In this document: piece after piece, positions 1 through 5,911 of the stretch
Layout of the letters: every line of letters starts with the position of its first letter
Numbering within the stretch: the stretch's first letter is position 1
DNA from: JBNJEM01 sp051745935
GTDB lineage: Bacteria > Planctomycetota > Planctomycetia > Pirellulales > Pirellulaceae
Reading direction: 5' to 3'
Assembly (NCBI GenBank): GCA_051745935.1
Contig: JBNJEM010000277.1
Span: 1 to 9,792, forward strand
DNA length: 9,792 nt
Program-made: the position numbers and the translations under genes
Notes under the pieces: generated by a model
What the model saw: the letters and a program-made list of their open reading frames with translations, nothing else
Databases searched by the model: none
Told to the model about the DNA's origin: nothing

Positions 1-27
1 GAGTTTACCAGTACGGCGCTAGTCGAG

Positions 28-50
28 ATTTGGCCAAGATGCGGCCAAAT
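28..50. repeat. Inverted repeat, 8-bp perfect arms
   Basis: Arms ATTTGGCC (28-35) and GGCCAAAT (43-50) are perfectly complementary around a 7-base loop. It lies about 150 bp past the stop of the minus-strand TPR gene. There is no T-run on either side, so a terminator role is only a possibility; the gene it might serve to the left is outside the window. Confidence 0.45.
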
Positions 51-120
51 TTGCTGCTTCACCGAAGGCAAGAACTAGTAATGTCAATGCTGACAGACCG
101 CTAGCCCTCCATCTGGTTCA

Positions 121-141
121 CCAACGGCGCAAGGCCGTTGG
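121..141 (-). terminator. Candidate terminator hairpin after the TPR gene
   Basis: CCAACGGC (121-128) pairs perfectly with GCCGTTGG (134-141) around the loop GCAAG. It is about 60 bases beyond the TAA of the minus-strand TPR gene, a sensible place for a transcript 3' end. It has no T-tract, so it is not a classical intrinsic terminator. A second weaker hairpin, CTGCCG (194-199) with CGGCAG (208-213), puts the TPR stop codon in its loop. Confidence 0.35.
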
Positions 142-201
142 GGTCCGGCAGGTGCGCCGGAAAGAGGCGCTGTCGAAGTAACAATGCTATCCGCTGCCGG
201 T

Positions 202-1443
202 TTAGATCGGCAGTTTGTCTTTTCCCGCCTCTTTTTTCAATAGCTGGGGGGTGGGCAGTTGCGTGTCGTCTCCTTTGGTTTCCCGAGGCTCCAACATGGT
301 CTGGGACGGGAACTGAATTCCGTTTCGCGGCGGCAAGCGTTTTATCGCTGGCTTTTCCGAGGGGTCTTGCGGGGAGGACGTCATCGGAGCGGGGTTGCGG
401 CGTTTCACCGGCGGTGGTTGGGGCGGTTGATTGTCCGACGAGGTTTCGGTCGGCGGCGCGCGACGCAGTTCAGGTTGTGAAAGCATGGCCACTGGGCTGG
501 AGTTTGTTGTCCCGCCAGAGCCCTCGGTTTCCGCATGAAGCCGGGAACTCTCCACCGGGCCCGGCGTCTGCTTCGCGGTGCCGGCTCCTGGCCGCGCCGT
601 GCCTTCCAATCGAGCAAGCATCTTCCGGGCGGCGGTTAGGCTCGGATCTTTCTTCGAGGCGATGGAAAAATGAAACCTCGCTTTGTCTTTACTTCCCTTT
701 TGGTAAAGCAGATACCCGAGGTTGTAATGGGCAGCGGCGGGGGAATGGGTTGCCAACAATTGTTCGAGCGCTTCATCCACTTGTGCCTGGTTCGCGAGCA
801 CGGTGGCCAAGTTGTTGCGATACAACTTGCGCTTTGGTTTTAGTGCGACGGCGTGTTGGAGGGCCGTGATTGACTCCTGATGCAAACCCTTCCGCGCCAA
901 GCAGAGTCCCAGATCGTTGTAGGCCGTGGCGTTTTCGGGGGCGACCTCAATGGCCTTTCGATAGAACCGTTCCGCTTCCGCGAAATTCTCCGCCCGGTCA
1001 TGCAAACGGGCAAGGCCCAGCAACGAGGAAAGGTGTTCGGGCGATACTTCCAGTGCCTGGCGGTACTGTTTGATGGCGGCGGCCCGGTTCCCTTTGGTTT
1101 CCGCCAGCTGTCCGGCTTGATAGAAGACGTCCGCGTGGATGTTCTCCGGCATGTTCTTCAACGACACCGGATCCGCCGCCTTGGCGACCTTTGGTTCGAA
1201 CGTCAGAGCCGAGCCCACGGATGACGTGGCGTTCTTGAGAGACTCGCCGAATTTGGAAAACGCGGATTGGGATGCCGAAGTGGAAGACGGTTTACCACGG
1301 TTCGTTTCCAACTCTTTAACGAGTTCCTCATACTTGGAACTACCCATCCGGCCCGAAGTGGCGGACTTGCTCGGCGTGGATTCGCTTTTCCACAGCCCGG
1401 AGTTCGACGCGCACCCCAAATAAAACATGGTCGAGGCGAGCAT
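202..1443 (-). CDS. TPR-repeat protein, probably exported lipoprotein, with Pro-rich tail
   Basis: The frame encodes about 413 residues from the ATG at 1443. Near the N-terminus a short hydrophobic stretch ends in FYLGC (Cys about residue 11), a loose lipobox. A Ser/Lys-rich linker follows. From about residue 103 to 281 run roughly five tetratricopeptide units, with typical patterns such as AIKQYRQALEVSPEH, AERFYRKAIEVAPEN and AYNDLGLCLARKG. The last 130 residues are low-complexity Pro/Ser/Lys/Arg. TPR arrays are protein-binding scaffolds, so I infer an envelope-located scaffold; no enzyme motif is seen. The start is uncertain. A signal peptide from 1443 would be very short and lack positive charges, while HQKWRATVV just upstream looks like a natural n-region but has only GTG or TTG starts (GTG at 1455). 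The frame stays open to 1734, but that part runs through a dispersed repeat and is unlikely to be native. Reading frame and TPR call are firm; function is unknown. Confidence 0.85.
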   Translation of the reverse strand: MLASTMFYLGCASNSGLWKSESTPSKSATSGRMGSSKYEELVKELETNRGKPSSTSASQSAFSKFGESLKNATSSVGSALTFEPKVAKAADPVSLKNMPENIHADVFYQAGQLAETKGNRAAAIKQYRQALEVSPEHLSSLLGLARLHDRAENFAEAERFYRKAIEVAPENATAYNDLGLCLARKGLHQESITALQHAVALKPKRKLYRNNLATVLANQAQVDEALEQLLATHSPAAAHYNLGYLLYQKGSKDKARFHFSIASKKDPSLTAARKMLARLEGTARPGAGTAKQTPGPVESSRLHAETEGSGGTTNSSPVAMLSQPELRRAPPTETSSDNQPPQPPPVKRRNPAPMTSSPQDPSEKPAIKRLPPRNGIQFPSQTMLEPRETKGDDTQLPTPQLLKKEAGKDKLPI

Positions 1444-1994
1444 AAACAACACCACCGTGGCACGCCATTTCTGGTGACAGTGGCCGGGGCGGGGGGGCTC
1501 GCGACCGTCCGCCGCACATGTCAGGGGTGCCCAAAAGCGGTATATACCGGCCGCGGATGACGTTCTCCGCCGCGAGTCCGACCAACGGGAGGACGGCTTG
1601 CGTCGGGCAGCGTTCCACCCGGAAAAATCCAACCGCCTGAAATATAACCAGCAGGCTGTCCACCCTACGATTAGAATTCGCCGTATGTTCACCACGCACC
1701 TCCGTGAGCGCAGATTGGACACGGCAGGGGCCATCAGCGCTTCCCCGCAACCACCGCGTCACAGATTGACAACTTCGCGCATCTCCTGCCCTATGATCGG
1801 TCGTGCCGCAAGGGTGACTACAAGCCAAATGCACCGCCGAAGAACATATTGTATGGCTGTCAGATATATGGCTGTCCGAGACAAGTGGCACGAAACGACA
1901 TGGCGCATGACGCGCCAGTTGTTTATACCGTTGAAAGGAAAAAACGCGTGAATGGAATGCTACCTTGGACGGCTAAAGAGAGACGCACGCCGGT
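1444..1994. other. Intergenic gap between two minus-strand genes
   Basis: This gap of about 550 bp holds a full family 1 repeat (1541-1647). It also holds a 10-base direct repeat TATGGCTGTC (1852-1861 and 1867-1876, period 15) and a hairpin TGGCGC (1901-1906) with GCGCCA (1912-1917). That hairpin lies about 80 bases past the stop of the upstream minus-strand gene and could be part of its 3' end. I see no convincing gene and no clear promoter for the TPR gene. Confidence 0.6.
1541..1647 (-). repeat. Family 1 interspersed repeat, copy 1 (full length)
   Basis: The plus strand runs from TATATACCGGCCGCGGATGA to AACCGCCTGAAATATAA. Compared with the inverted copy at 5523-5627 it shows only about eight mismatches over about 105 bases by eye. 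It lies about 100 bp upstream of the TPR coding start and may carry or displace that gene's promoter. Both ends are TATA-rich; no open transposase is associated. Confidence 0.85.
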
Positions 1995-2558
1995 TTAATA
2001 TGCGGTGTCGGCGTCCATTTCAGGTAGACGAGGCGCCGGAATCGACTCTTCATATTGAGCTTTCATTCGCTGGTAGTAATCGCCCGATTTACGCTGCGGG
2101 ATCACGCTGGTGATGGAAACCATGCCATCAGCGCCTTCGCCCACAAACTTGCTGGCAGCCTTTTCCACCGACTTTAATCGCGTGTGGGTAATCTCGGCGG
2201 TCTTGCCTTTCTGCACGAAAACCATCCGTCGCCGGAGCGGCATTTCGGTAAGCGTCTTCCGAACCTTGAGTTCTCCAGCGGCCGTGAGCTCCTGCGTCTC
2301 CGGATCAAAAAGCTCGTTTGGAATGGTATTCTGCAACTCCCACCCCTTTTCCACCATTCGCTCAATCGGCGCTCGCGTGGCTCGACGGTCCACCTCCGAA
2401 AACGGTTCGGGCCAGGCATTGTTACGATGCCAGTCCAAATGCACTCGGTCCCAGAAACGGTCCCACTTCGCTTTGATGACCTGCCAATTCGCTGGTGCTG
2501 ATTCATTATGTAGGAACACAATGAGCGAAACGCTAACGACGAGCAAAACACGTTGCAT
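1995..2558 (-). CDS. Small exported protein of unknown function, planctomycete type
   Basis: A 187-aa protein starts at the ATG at 2558. The start is chosen because MQRVLLVVSVSLIVFLHN is a clear Sec signal peptide (cleavage likely after ESAPA, about residue 23) and GGGGA stands 8 bases upstream. The frame extends to 2651 but the extra 31 residues would bury the signal. The mature part begins NWQVIKAKWDRFWDRVHLDW, rich in Trp and His, then HRNNAWPEPF, RAPIERMVEKGWELQNT, and a stretch of mixed charge to the C-terminus. I recall a planctomycete-restricted family with the same pattern (WPEPF, then RAPF-M--NGW--QNT, then G-LTEAG-LKIR), but no function is known to me. No catalytic motif is evident. 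It may be a periplasmic structural or adaptor protein; that is a guess. It is separated by over 500 bp from the next minus-strand gene. Confidence 0.85.
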   Translation of the reverse strand: MQRVLLVVSVSLIVFLHNESAPANWQVIKAKWDRFWDRVHLDWHRNNAWPEPFSEVDRRATRAPIERMVEKGWELQNTIPNELFDPETQELTAAGELKVRKTLTEMPLRRRMVFVQKGKTAEITHTRLKSVEKAASKFVGEGADGMVSITSVIPQRKSGDYYQRMKAQYEESIPAPRLPEMDADTAY

Positions 2559-2803
2559 GACTCCGTTCCCCGCAAAATACGAGTTTCCATTGGGGCCACT
2601 GTTATCGCTGGTGTTCACGTTCCGTTCCGCGCACGGAAAACGTTTCGGCACAGCGGCCAGTTGGCGGCGGCACGCGCCACCCTACTGCTCACTTCACCGG
2701 TTATCGGTTGAACGGGCGCCGGAAGTGAGCCTCACGCGGATCCAACCGAAAATTCTTGCCTGACCGGGCCAGGGCTCCAATCGGTGTGTCGGACCTCGGA
2801 TCG

Positions 2804-2870
2804 GACAAAACCCATCAGGTTTGCTCTCTCCAACGACGTATGGGAAGTGGCCAACAAGCGTTCTCACCGG
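2804..2870. repeat. Family 2 imperfect palindrome, copy A
   Basis: It aligns end to end with the copy at 8178-8246: ACAAAACC near the left edge, CTCTC, the core GACGTATGGGA (2835-2845, identical to 8212-8222), GGCCAAC and the right edge TCACCGG. The right arm is more diverged than in the 8178 copy, so the palindrome is degraded here. Confidence 0.65.
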
Positions 2871-3038
2871 CCGTGAAAGTCGCTCAAAAGCGGAGACCGA
2901 CGGAAGTGAACGGGCAATCGAACCCCCCTTAAAGGCGGAAAATCGCCGCAACGTCGGACGCGATCGTAGGCGAGTTTTGGCTCCCACTGGCAGCCGCTCC
3001 CGCCAAGTCGGGTATGGCTCCCCCCGACAGAAGGGGCG

Positions 3039-3102
3039 GGCGAGCCCGCGTTGGTCGCTCGCCTCTTTGATTCCGCCGGCATCCCTTCGTGCCGGTGGAA
3101 TC
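3039..3102. repeat. Two adjacent stem-loops in the divergent gap
   Basis: GGCGAGC (3039-3045) pairs with GCTCGCC (3057-3063). Six bases later GATTCCGCCGGCA (3069-3081) pairs with TGCCGGTGGAATC (3090-3102), 13 pairs including one G-U, around the 8-base loop TCCCTTCG. No T-run follows on either strand. They may be remnants of another palindromic repeat or part of a transcript leader. Confidence 0.6.
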
Positions 3103-3163
3103 GCTCTGAAAGGCCGTCCACCAATCGCCGAGGGGGCCGGCTCTCGTTGTACTCCGCGGATCC

Positions 3164-3267
3164 TATACCGGTCGCGGATGAGTTTGTCCGCCGCCAGGCC
3201 GACCAACGGGGGGGCTGCTTGCGTCGGGCAGCGGGCCCCCCCCACCAATCCGACCGCCTGAAAGATG
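3164..3267 (-). repeat. Family 1 interspersed repeat, copy 2 (diverged)
   Basis: The plus strand begins TATACCGGTCGCGGATGA, continues GACCAACGGGGGGG and CTTGCGTCGGGCAGCG, and ends CGACCGCCTGAAAGATGG. The layout is the same as copy 1, but the middle is more C/G-rich and more diverged. It lies about 390 bp upstream of the DUF6807 coding start. Confidence 0.8.
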
Positions 3268-3595
3268 GAATACCGCGCGCTGGGCTTCCGAGCCCGTCGT
3301 GCCTTCGAAGAATTCCCCGGGGCCGCGCTTCGCCGTCGCGAGGTCCCGCGGTTTCGCCTCGTGGATAACCACGGGGGCGAAAGCCTTCGGATCTCGTGCT
3401 TGGTTTTGGGCGTTGTACACGGTAGGATAGAGGCAATGCGCGACGCGTCCAACTCGCCCCGGTGGCTGGTTTCCCGCCGCGGTCGGGCCAGCGTGAGCCC
3501 ATTCGCCAAGTGCCGCCCCCCTGTGCCGACCGTTCGTGCCGGAAATACTTCACCACGTTTCGTTATTGGTCACGCGAAGTCTCGGACTCACGTCC

Positions 3596-3647
3596 ACATT
3601 GTTACTTTCGCACATGTTGTCACTTTCGTACATGTTGTCACTTTCAT
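3596..3647 (+). repeat. Three tandem 16-18-base units before the DUF6807 gene
   Basis: Units are ACATTGTTACTTTCGC (3596-3611), ACATGTTGTCACTTTCGT (3612-3629) and ACATGTTGTCACTTTCAT (3630-3647). Units 2 and 3 differ at one position. The array ends just before AGGA (3648-3651) and 13 bases before the ATG at 3661. It sits where the leader or operator would be, so repeated regulator sites or an untranslated-leader element are possible. Confidence 0.75.
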
Positions 3648-3660
3648 AGGAACATCACCG

Positions 3661-4608
3661 ATGAGACTACACCGAACCATTGCCGCTCTCTTGGTCGCGT
3701 TCACCGCAGCTCAAGCGGACGCCGCCGAACTTGCCGTGGAAAAGAACGACGACGGGGTGACGGTCAAATGTGATGGAAAACTCTTTACGCGGTACATTGA
3801 GAAATCAGGCGCCAAGCCCATCCTGTGGCCGGTGATCGGGCCCACGGGCAAGCGAATGACGCGGGGGTATCCGATGCGGGACCCTCTGGACACGGAAAAA
3901 AAGGACCATGTTCACCATCGATCGCTGTGGTTTGATCATGGCGACGTCAACGGCACCAGCTTCTGGCACGAGAGCGGCAATCATGGGACGATTGAACATC
4001 GCGAGTATTTGCAGTTGGAGGGCGGAAAAAAGGCAGTGATCCGAACTCGCAATGACTGGCGAGCGCCTGAAGGCGAGGTGCTGTGTCAGGACGTGCGGAC
4101 CATGACCTTTGGCGCCGCGGAGGGAATCCGGTGGATCGATTTTAATGTCAAGGTCACGGCGACCCAAGATGAGGTGGTCTTTGGCGATACCAAGGAAGGT
4201 TCATTTGGCGTGCGCGTCGCTGGATCGATGCGCGTGGAGTTGAAGAACGGGGGAAAGATCCTCAACAGCGAGGGACAGACCGACGGAGACGCCTGGGGAA
4301 AGCCCGCCTCCTGGGTGGACTATTCGGGACCGGTTGAGGGCGAGACGGTCGGCGTGGCGATCCTGAATCATCCGAATAGCTTCCGCTATCCCACCTATTG
4401 GCACGTGCGCACCTATGGGCTTTTCGCGGCCAACCCCTTTGGCTGGCATGATTTCCGTGGCTCGGACGAGTTCGATGGTTCCCTGACATTGCCAAAGGGC
4501 GAATCCTTCCAGTTGTTCTACCGGGTCATTCTGCACCGAGGCAACGCCGAGGACGCGAAGATCGCCGAGGCGTTTCAGCGGTATGCCGAGGAAGCGGTAA
4601 AGCCATGA
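3661..4608 (+). CDS. Secreted DUF6807 ('PmoA-family', PF14100-like) protein
   Basis: This is a 315-aa exported protein. The ATG at 3661 is chosen because it follows AGGA at 9 bases' spacing and opens a Sec signal, MRLHRTIAALLVAFTAAQAD, with cleavage near residues 20-22. Much longer in-frame upstream sequence is repeat-derived. The family hallmark is DHVHHRSLWFDHGDVNG (residues 82-98), followed by SFWHE. A second conserved block, NHPNSFRYPTYWHVRTYG (236-253), leads to LFAANPFGWHDF. The several His and Asp residues in these blocks suggest ligand or metal binding. The family is named 'methane oxygenase PmoA' in databases, but that is a misnomer: the protein has no membrane helices and does not resemble particulate methane monooxygenase. 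In planctomycetes and Bacteroidetes such proteins often accompany sugar-degradation genes; no such neighbours are here. Function is unassigned; a periplasmic carbohydrate-related role is an inference. Confidence 0.93.
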   Translation: MRLHRTIAALLVAFTAAQADAAELAVEKNDDGVTVKCDGKLFTRYIEKSGAKPILWPVIGPTGKRMTRGYPMRDPLDTEKKDHVHHRSLWFDHGDVNGTSFWHESGNHGTIEHREYLQLEGGKKAVIRTRNDWRAPEGEVLCQDVRTMTFGAAEGIRWIDFNVKVTATQDEVVFGDTKEGSFGVRVAGSMRVELKNGGKILNSEGQTDGDAWGKPASWVDYSGPVEGETVGVAILNHPNSFRYPTYWHVRTYGLFAANPFGWHDFRGSDEFDGSLTLPKGESFQLFYRVILHRGNAEDAKIAEAFQRYAEEAVKP

Positions 4609-4626
4609 AGTGTCTCGAGGAGGCCA

Positions 4627-4690
4627 CGACACAACCGTTCAGGTTTCCCCCCAGGGACGTTTCGGGAGCGGGAACCACGTTTTGTGACGG
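4627..4690. repeat. Family 2 imperfect palindrome, copy B
   Basis: It shares CCAGGGACGT and GGGAGCGG with the copy at 8178-8246, in the same order and spacing, plus the terminal ACAACC / CGTTTTGTGACGG pair. It begins 18 bases after the DUF6807 stop codon, so it may also act as that gene's 3' hairpin. GGTTTCC (4642-4648) faces GGGAACC (4670-4676). Confidence 0.65.
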
Positions 4691-4706
4691 GCTCCGTGAC
4701 TGGCTG

Positions 4707-4740
4707 TATACCGGTCGCGGATGACGGTCTCTGCCGCGAG
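4707..4740 (-). repeat. Family 1 repeat, truncated copy 3
   Basis: TATACCGGTCGCGGATGACG and then CTGCCGCGAG match the first third of copy 1. Homology stops at about 4740, close to where the long stem-loop begins at 4748. It is 17 bases from family 2 copy B. Confidence 0.7.
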
Positions 4741-4747
4741 TGACGAC

Positions 4748-4794
4748 ACCGCATCACGTTCCGGCCTTATGGACCGGCCGGGACGCGATGCGGT
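4748..4794. repeat. Long stem-loop, 19-position stem
   Basis: ACCGCATCACGTTCCGGCC (4748-4766) faces GGCCGGGACGCGATGCGGT (4776-4794): 17 Watson-Crick pairs, one G-U and one A-C mismatch, around the 9-base loop TTATGGACC. It is the strongest hairpin seen in the window. TTTGC follows on the plus strand. It might end DUF6807 transcription, 140 bases past the stop, or be a separate palindromic element that interrupted family 1 copy 3. Confidence 0.8.
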
Positions 4795-5044
4795 TTGCTC
4801 TCTGGCGTCTTGTGTCAGGATTGCCGGACAGCGGTATAGGTGGTGAGTCGTCCTTGCGTTTTGATCGTTTGCTAGCTTTTCCTTTTCTGGCGCAAGATAG
4901 CCGCAAATTGTCCTCGCTATGTTGCCGATAGTACTTTGTGCTGACACTTTACCTACCTTGACTAGCCCTTCCCCACAAGACTAGCTCATTCAGTGGTCAC
5001 GGCATCACGCGTGACCATATTCCTATGAGGAGCCACCACCTGCC

Positions 5045-5347
5045 ATGATGGATGATGATTTGTCCCCACGAATCAGCGATCTGAATGACCTGCGCATTTA
5101 TGTTCACGCAACCATTTGCGAGAACAACGAACTGGAGGTAAACGCCTTTGAAATGACTGAGCGAATTTTGGTGCGTCGTGGGAAGCCGTGCGGCATGTAT
5201 TTTTGCTTGCATGGCCCGCGGGCCGTGAAATTCACGGCGATTTGGGAGACCGATCGGAACTCCGTGTTGTTTTACGGAGCGACAGGTGAACGAGTTTGCC
5301 GCACCCGATTGGCTCACGCCCCCCGCCTCGCGTCTTTACCTGCGTAG
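5045..5347 (+). CDS. Conserved-looking 100-aa hypothetical protein
   Basis: A soluble, cytoplasmic-looking protein of 100 residues with no signal peptide or membrane segment. The ATG at 5045 (a second ATG is next to it at 5048) follows AGGAG (5028-5032) at 12 bases, a little long; the start at 5048 would be longer still. The N-terminus is acidic (MMDDDLSPRISDLNDL). The core holds RIYVHATICENNELE, then FEMTERILVRRGKPCG, MYFCLHGPRAVKFTAIWET and LFYGATGER. The balanced composition and the lack of repeats in the frame argue that it is real. I recall similar short proteins in planctomycete genomes, with the HGPRAVKFTAIWE block conserved, but know no function. Three Cys residues could bind metal, but the spacing is not a known motif. 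It stands alone, flanked by repeat-rich gaps. Confidence 0.78.
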   Translation: MMDDDLSPRISDLNDLRIYVHATICENNELEVNAFEMTERILVRRGKPCGMYFCLHGPRAVKFTAIWETDRNSVLFYGATGERVCRTRLAHAPRLASLPA

Positions 5348-5490
5348 TCGAATGACCGAGAGCAAGAAGTTTATACGGCTTTCCGACAATCACGAGGCTT
5401 GGGGCGCCCCCGAGGCCATTCGGTCCGTTGGCTCCCAGCCCCGCGATTGAACCATTCAGCCGCTTGAACGAGCCGGAGCCACTCACCGGC

Positions 5491-5516
5491 CTTAACAAAA
5501 CGTCACGGTTGCCAAG
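5491..5516. repeat. Family 2 half element, copy D
   Basis: TTAACAAAACGTCACGGTTG and the following CC match the left arm of the 8178-8246 copy (TAACAAAACC, TCAC, GTTGCC). The core and right arm are absent; a family 1 copy begins seven bases later at 5523. Confidence 0.5.
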
Positions 5517-5522
5517 GCGAGA

Positions 5523-5627
5523 TATATTTCAGGCGGTTGGATTTTTCCGGATGGAAAGCGGCCCGACGCAAGCCGTCCTCCCGTTGATCGGACTCGCGGC
5601 GGACACAGTCATCCGCGGCCGGTATAC
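5523..5627 (+). repeat. Family 1 interspersed repeat, copy 4 (inverted)
   Basis: It is the reverse complement of copy 1, beginning TATATTTCAGGCGGTTGGAT and ending ATCCGCGGCCGGTATAC, with about eight mismatches. Read as protein, both copies give FQAVGFF and PTQAVLPL, but the mismatches fall mainly on first codon positions, not third. That argues against selection on a protein. Confidence 0.85.
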
Positions 5628-5670
5628 GTATTCGAAGTGACAACCAGGTGTTTCGTTAACGGCTGCAAAA

Positions 5671-5768
5671 TCATGTCCGGGTCGGATACCCGGCCCGGAT
5701 CATGAGACAGTGGGCGCTTCCCGCTCGGGAAGCCGGCAAGGGTTCAATGCATCGTCGCGTTCGATGCA
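5671..5768. ncRNA. Cluster of three stem-loops, possible structured RNA
   Basis: Stem 1: TCATG (5671-5675) with CATGA (5701-5705), and either TCCGGG with CCCGGA or the inner CCGGGT (5677-5682) with ACCCGG (5688-5693) around the loop CGGAT. Stem 2: GCTTCCCG (5716-5723) with CGGGAAGC (5726-5733). Stem 3: TGCATCG (5748-5754) with CGATGCA (5762-5768). The arms listed are perfect; the composite outer stem 1 has one bulged base. Loop 1 shows GGA, the CsrA recognition core, and csrA follows 220 bases later. On the minus strand stem 1 is followed by ATTTTGC, a weak terminator-like tail. Whether it is transcribed, and from which strand, cannot be seen. Confidence 0.4.
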
Positions 5769-5865
5769 AAACCGACGGAAGAACTAGAACGACCGCCAAT
5801 AACTAGGCTCGGGCCACGTATTGACATCTCGCGGCGGTCCGAGCACGGGCGGCGGACGAAGGGCA

Positions 5866-5887
5866 CGTGTAAAGTACGCTTTACACG
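5866..5887. promoter_or_regulatory. Perfect inverted repeat upstream of the csrA promoter
   Basis: CGTGTAAAG (5866-5874) and CTTTACACG (5879-5887) are perfectly complementary around TACG. It ends 24 bases before the csrA -35 box, a usual place for a transcription-factor operator. Its half-site begins CGTGTA, as does the left arm of the second dyad at 5930-5963. Confidence 0.6.
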
Positions 5888-5911
5888 CCGGCCGATTGCC
5901 GTCCGTTGGTA

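Larger units (their letters stand above)
2559..3660. other. Gap of about 1.1 kb rich in repeats and hairpins
   Basis: Several overlapping open frames cross this divergent gap on both strands, but all are low-complexity Arg/Pro/Gly-rich and run straight through repeats, so I call none. It holds a family 2 palindrome (2804-2870), two adjacent stem-loops (3039-3063 and 3069-3102), a family 1 copy (3164-3267) and three tandem 16-18-base units just before the DUF6807 start (3596-3647). Divergent promoters for both flanking genes must lie here, but no textbook -35/-10 pair is visible. Confidence 0.6.
4609..5044. other. Repeat and hairpin-rich gap after the DUF6807 gene
   Basis: No convincing gene lies here. 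In order: a family 2 copy (4627-4690), a truncated family 1 fragment (4707-4740), a very long stem-loop (4748-4794) and a hairpin TGGTCACG (4994-5001) with CGTGACCA (5010-5017). The last lies about 30 bases upstream of the next start codon. Confidence 0.6.

Noticed and set aside
1766..1797. TTGACA and TATGAT on the plus strand
   Set aside because: The spacer is 20 bases and no plus-strand gene follows, so chance is more likely than a promoter.
1340..1891. A 183-codon minus-strand frame through family 1 copy 1
   Set aside because: Its only familiar segment is the repeat translation; the end overlaps the TPR gene in another frame.
2694..3509. A 271-codon minus-strand frame and overlapping frames in the divergent gap
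   Set aside because: Arg/Pro/Ser-rich translation with no domain, crossing both repeat families; composition is that of random GC-rich sequence.
3596..3647. CRISPR-like repeats
   Set aside because: The units are directly tandem without spacers, too short, and no cas gene is present.
5821..5826. Second TTGACA upstream of csrA
   Set aside because: No -10-like sequence at 16-18 bases; the box at 5912 is the convincing one.
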